DNA from: Actomonas sp051209155
GTDB lineage: Bacteria; Verrucomicrobiota; Verrucomicrobiia; Opitutales; Opitutaceae
Direction: 5' to 3' (one strand)
NCBI GenBank assembly: GCA_051209155.1
Contig: JBPJGB010000002.1
Length of the DNA: 64,000 bases
Position numbers and translations under genes: made by a program. Below, in pieces: positions 16,178 through 23,075 of the stretch (positions within the stretch are counted from its first letter, which is position 1; each line of letters opens with the position of its first letter). The notes under the pieces were generated by a model. The model was not told the DNA's origin. It ran no database searches and saw only the letters and a program-made list of their open reading frames with translations.

Positions 16178-17239
16178 TCATGCAGCGAGGGGTTGGGGTT
16201 CGTAGTCGTGGCCGCTCTTCCATAGAGCGAGCATGGTGACGGCCAGTTTGCGGGCCACCGCGATCACCGCGCGTTTCTTTGCGGCCGCGCCGCCGCGTTC
16301 GCACAGACGCAGGCCGGTCTGGCGCAACGCGGTGTCCGGCCCGAAGGGGCCGAGGATGTAATGGGCGCAGTTGACCAACAGGCATCGCAACGCGGTGTTG
16401 CCCGCTTTGGTGATCCGCAGCTGCTTGTCGGTCTCGCCCGACTGGTCTCTTCGTGGCACCAGCCCGAGGTAGGCACCCACCGTGCGTGTGTCGCCGAAGC
16501 GTTGCGGCGTTTCGATGGCCAACACGAAGTAGAGCGCAGTCAGCGGGCCGACTCCGGGGATCTGTCGCAGTTGCAAGGTCACTGGATACTCCTCGCGTCC
16601 CATCCGCTCCAACTCCTGATCGAGTGTCTTGATCTGCTCGCTGAGGTGCTCCAGCGAACACAGCAACGGTTCGACCAGTGCCTGGGTCGACTCGTCCAAC
16701 GCGGCCCTGGCCTTGGCCACAAAACGGCAGGCCTTGGTCGCGGCGGGCAGCTGGATGCCCAGGCTCTTGAGCAGGAAGCGCACGGTGTTGGTTTGGGCGA
16801 CCCGGCTGCGCACCAGCGCGTCACGCACCTTGATCTTGAGCAACGCCCGCTGGCAGCGCTCGCTGCGATGGGTGACCGGACTGAGCAACTGCGGGTCCGC
16901 GCGGCACAACCGGGCGAGCATCCGGGCGTCGTGTCGATCGCTCTTGGTGTCGGACTTGGAGATCGCGCGCAGTTTGCGAGCGTTGGCCACGTAGACCCGG
17001 TGGCCACGCTCGGTGAAGAACCGGCTGATCCACGGCGAGTGCGTGCCGGTCTCCATGGCGAGGGTAGCCCCGGGATACTGGGCGCTCAAGCGGGCGAGCC
17101 CCTCGCGGTCGTTGGTCACAGTGTGCTCGTCGATGATCTTACCCGGGCAGTTGAGAACGCAGGCCGCGTGGCGGCGGTCTCCTAGGTCGAGGCCAATCGT
17201 GCAGGCGGAACTATCGGTCGATGTTGTGGCGGGCTTCAT
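16178..17239 (-). CDS. IS110-family transposase (IS1111 group)
   Basis: A 353-residue DEDD transposase. The N-terminal RuvC-like domain starts TIGLDLGDRRHAACVLN, with further acidic blocks in ATLAMETGTHSPWISRFF and SDTKSDRHDARMLARL. The C-terminal Transposase_20 domain contains QIPGVGPLTALYFVLAIETP and YLGLVPRRDQSGETDKQLRI, including the conserved serine region. It appears intact, so the element may be active. It lies in the same orientation as the cassettes and is not itself part of a cassette. Confidence 0.93.
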   Translation of the reverse strand: MKPATTSTDSSACTIGLDLGDRRHAACVLNCPGKIIDEHTVTNDREGLARLSAQYPGATLAMETGTHSPWISRFFTERGHRVYVANARKLRAISKSDTKSDRHDARMLARLCRADPQLLSPVTHRSERCQRALLKIKVRDALVRSRVAQTNTVRFLLKSLGIQLPAATKACRFVAKARAALDESTQALVEPLLCSLEHLSEQIKTLDQELERMGREEYPVTLQLRQIPGVGPLTALYFVLAIETPQRFGDTRTVGAYLGLVPRRDQSGETDKQLRITKAGNTALRCLLVNCAHYILGPFGPDTALRQTGLRLCERGGAAAKKRAVIAVARKLAVTMLALWKSGHDYEPQPLAA

Positions 17240-17301
17240 AAGGCGGAGTCTGTATCCACCGGCCGCTTACCGCGATCCGGTAGACTCACGCCTTCTCATT
17301 C

Positions 17302-17601
17302 CTACTGGATAGGCCATTCTTTATCGGGTAGTAGACGTGAAAGCGGGGTGTGACAATGAGGACACTGATCGCGCCAGCGTGGTGCACAGATCCGAAATGG
17401 AATATCTGGGTGATTTCTCAACTGAGGTGCGCGTCCGCAATTCGGGCATTTGATCCGCATCCCCAAGAATCCGAAAACTAGCGTCAATGCTAGAGCAGCC
17501 ATCGCCAGCCGCGGATACGGCTCGAATAGCAGAACAAATGTCGGAAAGATCATCACGATTGGAGCGAGCTGAACAAACAACAGCAGACGATACGGATTCA
17601 T
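17302..17601 (-). CDS. Cassette protein D, membrane protein with zinc-ribbon-like motif
   Basis: A 99-residue protein with two N-terminal membrane helices (LLLFVQLAPIVMIFPTFVLL; MAALALTLVFGFLGM) and a C-terminal segment with CPNCGR and CPHCHT, two CxxC pairs 29 residues apart that could bind zinc. Family unknown. Its stop TAG lies across the IS end, yet the pre-insertion sequence would give the same TAG, so the IS left the product unchanged. Confidence 0.68.
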   Translation of the reverse strand: MNPYRLLLFVQLAPIVMIFPTFVLLFEPYPRLAMAALALTLVFGFLGMRIKCPNCGRAPQLRNHPDIPFRICAPRWRDQCPHCHTPLSRLLPDKEWPIQ

Positions 17602-17609
17602 TGTTGTTC

Positions 17610-17667
17610 GCCTACTCGTTTGAACTCAGCCGCGGCGGCTTGCCGCCGTTGGCTGCGGTAGCTGGAT
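17610..17667 (-). other. attC site 8
   Basis: R'-like AGTAGGC (17610-17616), L' GGCTGAGTTCAAAC, central stem CGGCGGC/GCCGCCG, L'' GCAGCC and R'' ATCCAGC (17661-17667). It is the best template for restoring the split attC7. Confidence 0.87.
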
Positions 17668-17690
17668 AGGCCTTTTTGTATTTGGAATGG

Positions 17691-17912
17691 TCATACGCCT
17701 TTTTCGCTCCTCTTCTCCTTCTTGATCCAATAGCCGCCACTCAATAGGACGACCAAACAAATGATCGGTGATAGGATCACGAGGTTCTCTGAACTAGTGA
17801 GCGAACCTCCCAAACCGCTATGAACTCGCCAAGCAACGAACGCGACCGGTGTCGAGACGAGCAGGCCAACCAACCCTCCGCCAACCATGATCGTCTGCAA
17901 CAGCGCTTTCAT
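17691..17912 (-). CDS. Cassette protein C, two-helix membrane protein
   Basis: A 73-residue protein with two hydrophobic helices (IMVGGGLVGLLVSTPVAFVA; LVILSPIICLVVLLSGGYWI) and a basic tail (KKEKRSEKGV). It starts five bases below attC9 and ends 24 bases above attC8. No family is recognised. Confidence 0.62.
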   Translation of the reverse strand: MKALLQTIMVGGGLVGLLVSTPVAFVAWRVHSGLGGSLTSSENLVILSPIICLVVLLSGGYWIKKEKRSEKGV

Positions 17913-17916
17913 TTCT

Positions 17917-17983
17917 GCCTACGTTAGAAGTGAGCCGCGCCGGAAGCGCGAAGCGCTGTAGGCGTTGGTTCAACTGGTTGGTT
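17917..17983 (-). other. attC site 9
   Basis: R'-side CGTAGGC (17917-17923), L' GGCTCAC, central stem AGCGC/GCGCT, and R'' AACCAAC (17977-17983). It separates cassette genes C and B. Confidence 0.8.
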
Positions 17984-18367
17984 AGCTCCTTCTATCTTTT
18001 GGATTTCCAAATAGACAACCGAAAGACCGCCGTTCCCGTAGCGATCACTGTGAACAACATGACCTTCGGCGACGATTCGCTTCCCGTCATAGAGCGCTTT
18101 AAGTCGCTCCCGACCTACGGACGGCGGACTATCTTTCATGATGATCGGATCTACGGATACACCTAACACGGAATCGCTACCTACTCCGACGCTGTCAGTC
18201 ATGGCCTCGTCCTCTGCGGTAAACCACAAGAATCCGGAAACACGCACCTCTTGGCCGATGCGATCATAACACGATGCGGCCAGCTCATCCACGGTGAGCA
18301 GAGGTGCAGGATCACGCGAACATCCTGAAAGCGCGACCCCTGCTAAAATCAGAAATACCGCCTTCAT
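17924..18367 (-). CDS. Cassette protein B, lipoprotein of unknown function
   Basis: A 147-residue protein with a type II signal peptide, MKAVFLILAGVALSGCSRDP, with lipobox LSGC and lipidated Cys16. The mature part has VDELAASCYDRIGQEVRVSG and RERLKALYDGKRIVAEGHVV, resembling an OB-fold-like small lipoprotein domain, but I assign no family. The C-terminus TPTALRASGAAHF is read from attC9. Confidence 0.7.
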   Translation of the reverse strand: MKAVFLILAGVALSGCSRDPAPLLTVDELAASCYDRIGQEVRVSGFLWFTAEDEAMTDSVGVGSDSVLGVSVDPIIMKDSPPSVGRERLKALYDGKRIVAEGHVVHSDRYGNGGLSVVYLEIQKIEGANQPVEPTPTALRASGAAHF

Positions 18368-18371
18368 AGGT

Positions 18372-18428
18372 AGCTAACGTCTAAGCTGAGACAGGCCGAC
18401 TTGTCGGCCTTGTCTGCACCGGTTGGTT
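18372..18428 (-). other. attC site 10 (first in the array)
   Basis: R' GTTAGCT (18372-18378), L' CTCAGCTTA, central stem AGGCCGAC/GTCGGCCT, and R'' AACCAAC (18422-18428). Its core is almost the same as attC5. Confidence 0.87.
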
Positions 18429-18791
18429 CGACTCTTTCCCGTGTTGGTGGGGTAGAAACTTGGACATCCGTGATCCTAGAAAAAGTAGTAGAACAACGAC
18501 CGGAAACTCGAGGGCGAACATGACCAGATTTTCGCTTCTGAGTAGAGCGTAGCGACCAGCTTCCAGAAGGTAGGCGCATGCACTCGCGGTGACCAACAAC
18601 GATGCCTGAGTCGAAAGAACAACAAAGAGGCGAGTTGGCGCATTCCTACGAACAATGTGTCCGAGAGTGAATCCGGAAAGCAGTAGGTATGCTGCGGACG
18701 CTGTAACGCGGAATCCGAAGGAATAGTAGAGGAGGAGCCCAAAACCCACACCGATGAACAGGACGGTGACAGCGATGATCGTCTTATTCAT
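18381..18791 (-). CDS. Cassette protein A, four-helix membrane protein
   Basis: A 136-residue protein with four hydrophobic helices (IIAVTVLFIGVGFGLLLYYS; AAYLLLSGFTLGHIV; LVTASACAYLL; LVMFALEFPVVVLLLFL). It is the first gene of the array in reading order. Its C-terminus, NQPVQTRPTSRPVSA, is encoded by attC10 and resembles the tail of cassette protein F. No family is recognised. Confidence 0.68.
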   Translation of the reverse strand: MNKTIIAVTVLFIGVGFGLLLYYSFGFRVTASAAYLLLSGFTLGHIVRRNAPTRLFVVLSTQASLLVTASACAYLLEAGRYALLRSENLVMFALEFPVVVLLLFLGSRMSKFLPHQHGKESNQPVQTRPTSRPVSA

Positions 18792-18825
18792 CGTCGAACA
18801 GTGTTATTAACCTACCGAGAACGCC

Positions 18826-18832
18826 GCATAAC
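18826..18832 (-). other. Possible cassette entry junction (GTTATGC box)
   Basis: On the minus strand CAACGTTATGCGG holds a GTTRRRY-like core at the start of the first cassette, 35 bases before its ATG. It could be the remnant of an attI site or of another R' box. A second inverted core (CTTTAAC) lies about 10 bases upstream. No integrase gene follows it. Confidence 0.4.
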
Positions 18833-19516
18833 GTTGGAGTGCGTTAAAGGTCTTTTTCGGTTTTATGATTGGTATCCTGTTGCCATTCAGGAAGTAGGCG
18901 GTTTTCGCGCCAGCTAAACGGTAGTTCAAGCTCCTCAAAAAGCGGCGTTTTGGCGAGACGCAAATTACAGTGGCCCTACGAACGCGCCGGGACGCCGCAC
19001 GAACACAAACCGCCGCCGACGAAAAATGATTAAACGTGTTTCGTAAGTTGCGGTATTTCAATATGATAACGCTACAACCCAAGAATCCTGAATTGCAGTT
19101 CAAATGAGGAGAAACCGGCGTCCTGGTCGCTTAACACCCCCAAAAGCGGCGTGAATGCCGGACGAACAGAGAGGCCGCGCGGGGGGCGCGGGCTGGATTC
19201 GGTTTCATATCCATATCGATACCATGAAATTATATATCATATGAAAGATTGGGTGGTTTAGGCACGTTTCTGTTCGTGCGGCGTAAAGGCGCCGATTTCA
19301 CGAAATATCACCTTTAGACACTCGCTCATGTTCGCGGCGACGGACTGGGCGATCGGCGATGCGGCAAAGTTTTCCGCGGGGGAGGTGGCGCGGGTCGGCG
19401 GGACGAGGAATGGGAGCATTGGTGAGAAACATAATTTCGTAAGATATTCGAAAAGAGGATCTAACGGAGGCCGTGGTTTTCCGGGCACGTGTCCTGCAAC
19501 TCGCGGGGGCACCAAG
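18833..19516. other. 680-bp gene-poor segment between cassette array and flhB
   Basis: Here an integron integrase would be expected, reading on the plus strand, but no recombinase motif is visible in any frame. The stretch is AT-richer than its flanks, especially 19195-19250 (ATTATATATCATATGAAAG). Small frames exist (18807-19103 minus, 98 codons; 19258-19416 minus, 53 codons) but lack recognisable similarity. The flhB promoter is presumably here, since flhB is cut off from fliR. Confidence 0.5.
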
Positions 19517-20647
19517 ATGGCCGAAGATCAGGACAAAGACTCAAAGACAGAGGCGCCGACCGCGAAGCGTTTGGAAGACGCGGTCGCGAAGGGCCAGTTT
19601 GCGAAGTCGCAGGACCTGCAGGCCGTCGTGCTGCTGATGGCGGCGCTGGGGGCGCTGGGGCTCACCTTGACCCAATCGGTCCAGACGGTGGTGGGCATGG
19701 CGATCCGCACGTTCAGCAGTCTGGCCGTGGCCGAGGTGACGGTGAAGTCGGCCTCGACGCACCTCATGACGATCCCGAACACCTCGCTCCCGGTGCTGCT
19801 CCCGGTGATGATCTCGGCGGTCGTGGCGTCCTTGTTGGTGGGGGGATTTCAGAGTGGGTTTAACCTCACGCCGAAGGTCTTCGAATTTGATCCGCAGAAG
19901 TTCAATCCGGTGAAGGGCTTTCAGCGCATCTTCTCCAAGTCGGCCGCGGTGCGCGGGGGGCTCGATATTCTCAAGGTTCTGGCCATCGCCTTCGTGCTGC
20001 TGGTCGCGGCGAAGGGATTGGTGGCCGACCCAATGTTCAACGCGCCGATCGAGGCGGGTTATCTGGCGGAGTTCATGCACCGCTCCACGCTGGCCTTTCT
20101 GGCCCGGCTCATCATCGCCATGGGCATCATCGCCGCGCTGTCGTATGCGTGGGAGAAATACAAGAACGCCGAGGACATGAAGATGTCGCGTCAGGACATC
20201 AAGGATGAGAGCAAGCAGCAGGAGGGCAGTCCCGAGGCCAAGCAGGCGATGCGCCGCATGGCTCGGCGCCTGATGCAAAAGCAGATGGTCGAGGCGGTGC
20301 CCACGGCCGACGTGGTGATCACCAACCCGACCCACTTTGCGATCGCGCTCAAATACGAGCGCGGCGTCGATGCGGCGCCCATTGTGCTGGCGAAAGGCGA
20401 GAACCGTTTTGCGCAACGCCTCAAGGCCATCGCCAAGGAGAATGGCGTGCCGATGGTCGAAAACAAGCCGGTCGCGCGCTTCCTCTTCAAGGTGGGGCAG
20501 GTGGGCAAACCCATCCCGTCGGAGCTGTTCCAGGCGGTCGCGCAGATCCTCGCCTACGTCTACCGCACGCACCGCTACTACTTCCACGAGCTCAAGAGCC
20601 GGCGGCTGCTGCTGCAGCAGCAAACCACGAAGAGGGCATCCCTTTAG
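19517..20647 (+). CDS. flhB: FlhB, flagellar export switch protein
   Basis: A 376-residue protein with four membrane helices and a cytoplasmic autoprotease domain. The self-cleavage motif NPTH is at residues 270-273 (VVITNPTHFAIALKYERG), so the switch from hook to filament export substrates should work. The N-terminus DSKTEAPTAKRLEDAVAKGQ is the family signature. The ATG at 19517 is chosen; the open frame upstream to 19328 has no family similarity. It lies 8.6 kb from fliR. Confidence 0.97.
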   Translation: MAEDQDKDSKTEAPTAKRLEDAVAKGQFAKSQDLQAVVLLMAALGALGLTLTQSVQTVVGMAIRTFSSLAVAEVTVKSASTHLMTIPNTSLPVLLPVMISAVVASLLVGGFQSGFNLTPKVFEFDPQKFNPVKGFQRIFSKSAAVRGGLDILKVLAIAFVLLVAAKGLVADPMFNAPIEAGYLAEFMHRSTLAFLARLIIAMGIIAALSYAWEKYKNAEDMKMSRQDIKDESKQQEGSPEAKQAMRRMARRLMQKQMVEAVPTADVVITNPTHFAIALKYERGVDAAPIVLAKGENRFAQRLKAIAKENGVPMVENKPVARFLFKVGQVGKPIPSELFQAVAQILAYVYRTHRYYFHELKSRRLLLQQQTTKRASL

Positions 20648-20659
20648 AACGATTGATGT

Positions 20660-22876
20660 ATGAAGTCTGACGTTGATTCATCCGCCGCGCCCCAGCGCTC
20701 CTTTGCCGAGGCTCTGTTGCATCGGGCCGATCTGCTCTTCGCCGGTGTGCTGTTTGCCACGGTGTTGATGCTCATCCTGCCGATGCCGGCGATCATGCTC
20801 GATACGCTGCTGGCGATGAACATCGGCGCGGCGATGCTGGTGCTGTTGGTGGTGATCTACGTGAAGGACCCGCCCGAGTTCAGTGGTTTCCCGACCATCC
20901 TGCTGGCGCTCACGCTTTTCCGGCTCGCGCTCAACGTGCTCTCGACGCGCCTCATCCTCACCAAGGGCGAAGCGGGCAACGTGATCGATTCGTTCGGCAA
21001 CTTTGTCATCCAGGGCAACTACATCGTCGGTTTTGTCGTCTTCCTCATCCTGATCGTGATCAACTTCATGGTGATCACCAAGGGTGCCGGCCGCATCGCG
21101 GAAGTGAGCGCGCGTTTCACCTTGGATGCCTTGCCCGGCAAACAGATGGCGATCGATGCCGAGTTGAACGCCGGCATCATCGACGAGACCACCGCCACCA
21201 ATCGCCGCGTGAAGGTGCAGAAGGAAGCCGACTTTTACGGTGCGATGGACGGTGCCTCGAAGTTTGTGCGCGGTGATGCGATCGCCGGTATTCTCATCAC
21301 GCTGGTCAACATCATCGGCGGCTTCGCCATCGGCGCGCTGCAGATGGACCTGTCACTGGCGGAGAGCGCGCAGAAGTTCACCCTGTTATCGATCGGTGAC
21401 GGCTTGGTCTCACAGATCCCGGCCCTGGTGATTTCGGTCGCCGCCGGTATTCTGGTGACCCGCGCCTCGGCCAAGTCGGGCAACCTGGGCAGTCAGATCG
21501 GCGCGCAGTTTGTGCGCTACCCGCGGGCGCTGAAGATCGCCGGGGCGATGCTCGGTTCATTCGGTCTCATGCCAGGCATGCCGCTCATCCCGTTTGCCGT
21601 GCTGGGCGGTTTGGCCTACTACACGGGTGTGATGCTGCGGCGCGATCCGGCGACGGAGGACGACGAGGACGAGGCGGACGGCAAAAAGAAGGCGGCCAAG
21701 GACGGCGCCGCGGCGGAGGCGGGCGACGGCGGTGCGGCGGGCGCCAGTATTGCCGGCAAGACCGAGAAGACCCCGGCCGAGGAGCTCAAGAGCTGCCTCA
21801 CCCAGGACGTGTTTGCGATCGAGATCGGCTACGGCCTGCTGCCGCTGGTCGAGACCTCGAAGGGCGGTGAGCTGTTGGGCCGCATCACCGGCGTGCGCAA
21901 GACGATCGCACGCGAGCGCGGCCTGCTGGTGCCGCCGATCAGTGTGCGCGACAACATCGAGCTCGAGGCCAATGAATACCGCTTCCTCCTGCGCGGTCGT
22001 TCGGTGGCGAAGGGCAGTGTGATGCCGGGGCGCTGGCTGGCCATGAACGTTTCGGGCAGTTCCGTTTCGCTGCGCGGCGTGCCGACCAAGGAACCCGTTT
22101 TTGGCATCGACGCGGTCTGGGTCGACGAACCCGAGAAGCGCAACGCCGAGCTCGGCAACTTCACCATCGTCGAACCGGCGGCGGTGATGATCACGCATCT
22201 CTCCGAAACGCTGCGCAACGTCGGCCACCTGCTGCTGGGCCGACAGGATGTGCAGCAGCTCATCGATCACGTGAAGGCGACGCATCCGGCGCTGGTGTCG
22301 GAGCTGCTGCCGGACCTGGTGAACCTGGGCATCATCCAGCGCGTGCTGCAGAACCTGCTGCGCGAGAACATTTCGATCACCAACCTGCCGCTCATCCTCG
22401 AAGGCATCGGCGACTACGCGCCGCTGACGAAAAATCCCGACGATCTGAGCGAGCGCGTGCGCCGGGCATTGGGTTTGTATTTTGTGCCCGGATACGAAAC
22501 CACGCCGGGCATCCTCAAGGCCTCCACGCTCGATCCGCGCCTGGAGCAGATCCTCGCCTCCAAGGTGCATCGCGGCGGCGGCGAAACCCTGCTGCTGCTC
22601 GACCCGAGCACCGCGCACCACATCGTCAACAAGGTTGCCGAGCGCGTGGCCGCCGCCACCCAGGTGGGCGAGCCGCCGGTCCTGGTGGTGGGGGCGGAGG
22701 TGCGCATGCCCTTGCAGCGTTTCCTGGAGCCGAGTTTCCCGCGACTGGCGGTGATCGCCTTCCAGGAAATCCCGGCCGCAACGGAGATCGAGAATGCCGG
22801 ACTCATCCCGGCCCCGGCGGGCGCGGGCATCCCGACGCCCATGCCCATGCCGGCGCAGCAGTCGCAGGCGGCGTAG
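20660..22876 (+). CDS. flhA: FlhA, flagellar export gate docking protein
   Basis: A 738-residue protein of normal family length: eight membrane helices in the first 350 residues, with the FHIPEP signature region around FPTILLALTLFRLALNVLST and GDAIAGILITLVNIIGGFAI, then a charged Ala/Lys-rich linker (about 330-370) and the cytoplasmic ring domain that binds chaperone-substrate complexes (LLPLVETSKGGELLGRITGV). It uses the proton motive force for export. It lies 12 bases after flhB, so the two are co-transcribed. Confidence 0.97.
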   Translation: MKSDVDSSAAPQRSFAEALLHRADLLFAGVLFATVLMLILPMPAIMLDTLLAMNIGAAMLVLLVVIYVKDPPEFSGFPTILLALTLFRLALNVLSTRLILTKGEAGNVIDSFGNFVIQGNYIVGFVVFLILIVINFMVITKGAGRIAEVSARFTLDALPGKQMAIDAELNAGIIDETTATNRRVKVQKEADFYGAMDGASKFVRGDAIAGILITLVNIIGGFAIGALQMDLSLAESAQKFTLLSIGDGLVSQIPALVISVAAGILVTRASAKSGNLGSQIGAQFVRYPRALKIAGAMLGSFGLMPGMPLIPFAVLGGLAYYTGVMLRRDPATEDDEDEADGKKKAAKDGAAAEAGDGGAAGASIAGKTEKTPAEELKSCLTQDVFAIEIGYGLLPLVETSKGGELLGRITGVRKTIARERGLLVPPISVRDNIELEANEYRFLLRGRSVAKGSVMPGRWLAMNVSGSSVSLRGVPTKEPVFGIDAVWVDEPEKRNAELGNFTIVEPAAVMITHLSETLRNVGHLLLGRQDVQQLIDHVKATHPALVSELLPDLVNLGIIQRVLQNLLRENISITNLPLILEGIGDYAPLTKNPDDLSERVRRALGLYFVPGYETTPGILKASTLDPRLEQILASKVHRGGGETLLLLDPSTAHHIVNKVAERVAAATQVGEPPVLVVGAEVRMPLQRFLEPSFPRLAVIAFQEIPAATEIENAGLIPAPAGAGIPTPMPMPAQQSQAA

Positions 22877-23075
22877 AGGCCCACGTGTGCCGCCGACCTT
22901 CGTCGTCGAGGATCGCCTGCGGGGGTGGGACCGGACGCCGGCGTCCACCTTGACCGGTATCAGGTGGCGCGCTCCCGGCGGAATGCTTTCGCCTCGGCAA
23001 ATCTGTTGCCAGCCGGTCGGGGCTCGCCCGAGATAACGGGTCTCTATCGCTGGCCGGCTCGAAAAGATTTCATTC

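Larger units (their letters stand above)
15926..17302 (-). mobile_element. IS1111-group (IS110 family) insertion sequence in an attC site
   Basis: A perfect 12-base inverted repeat, ATGAGAAGGCGT (15933-15944) and ACGCCTTCTCAT (17288-17299), lies near the ends, with about 7 and 3 extra bases outside. Subterminal repeats with such unequal tails are known for the IS1111 group. The element holds one transposase gene, only about 48 non-coding bases upstream of it and about 230 downstream. It interrupts attC7 between the L'' and R'' boxes. IS1111-attC elements that target cassette recombination sites are a known group. Exact end positions are inferred by restoring attC7 and may be off by a few bases. 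Confidence 0.85.
13076..18832 (-). mobile_element. Integron-type gene cassette array without integrase (CALIN)
   Basis: Ten short genes, all on the minus strand, are each followed by an imperfect palindrome with attC architecture: R'' box resembling RYYYAAC, L'' box (GCAGCC or GAGCC), a central stem, L' box (GGCTGAG or GGCTCAG) and R' box resembling GTTRRRY. The genes are visibly less GC-rich than the flanks, unrelated to each other, and packed with almost no spacer. No tyrosine recombinase is seen on either side within the window. The array sits between fliR/glycosyltransferase and flhB. An IS1111-group element splits one attC. This is how clusters of attC sites lacking integrase look; the integrase may be elsewhere or lost. 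Confidence 0.9.

Noticed and set aside
16361..17185. Plus-strand open frame opposite the IS transposase
   Set aside because: Antisense shadow of an intact DEDD transposase.
13076..18428. Regular palindromic spacers considered as a CRISPR array
   Set aside because: Spacing is several hundred bases, the spacers encode proteins and the repeats are imperfect palindromes with attC boxes.
18807..19103. 98-codon minus-strand frame at the array entrance
   Set aside because: It ends inside the first cassette beyond the GTTATGC core, lacks similarity and has shadow-like composition; kept only as a note in the spacer entry.
19258..19515. Minus-strand 85-codon frame upstream of flhB
   Set aside because: No recognisable similarity; it overlaps the likely flhB promoter and start. 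A 53-codon version could exist but I cannot support it.
22877..23075. flhA to kinase spacer considered as a riboswitch
   Set aside because: No known aptamer core is visible by eye and the sequence is simply GC-rich.
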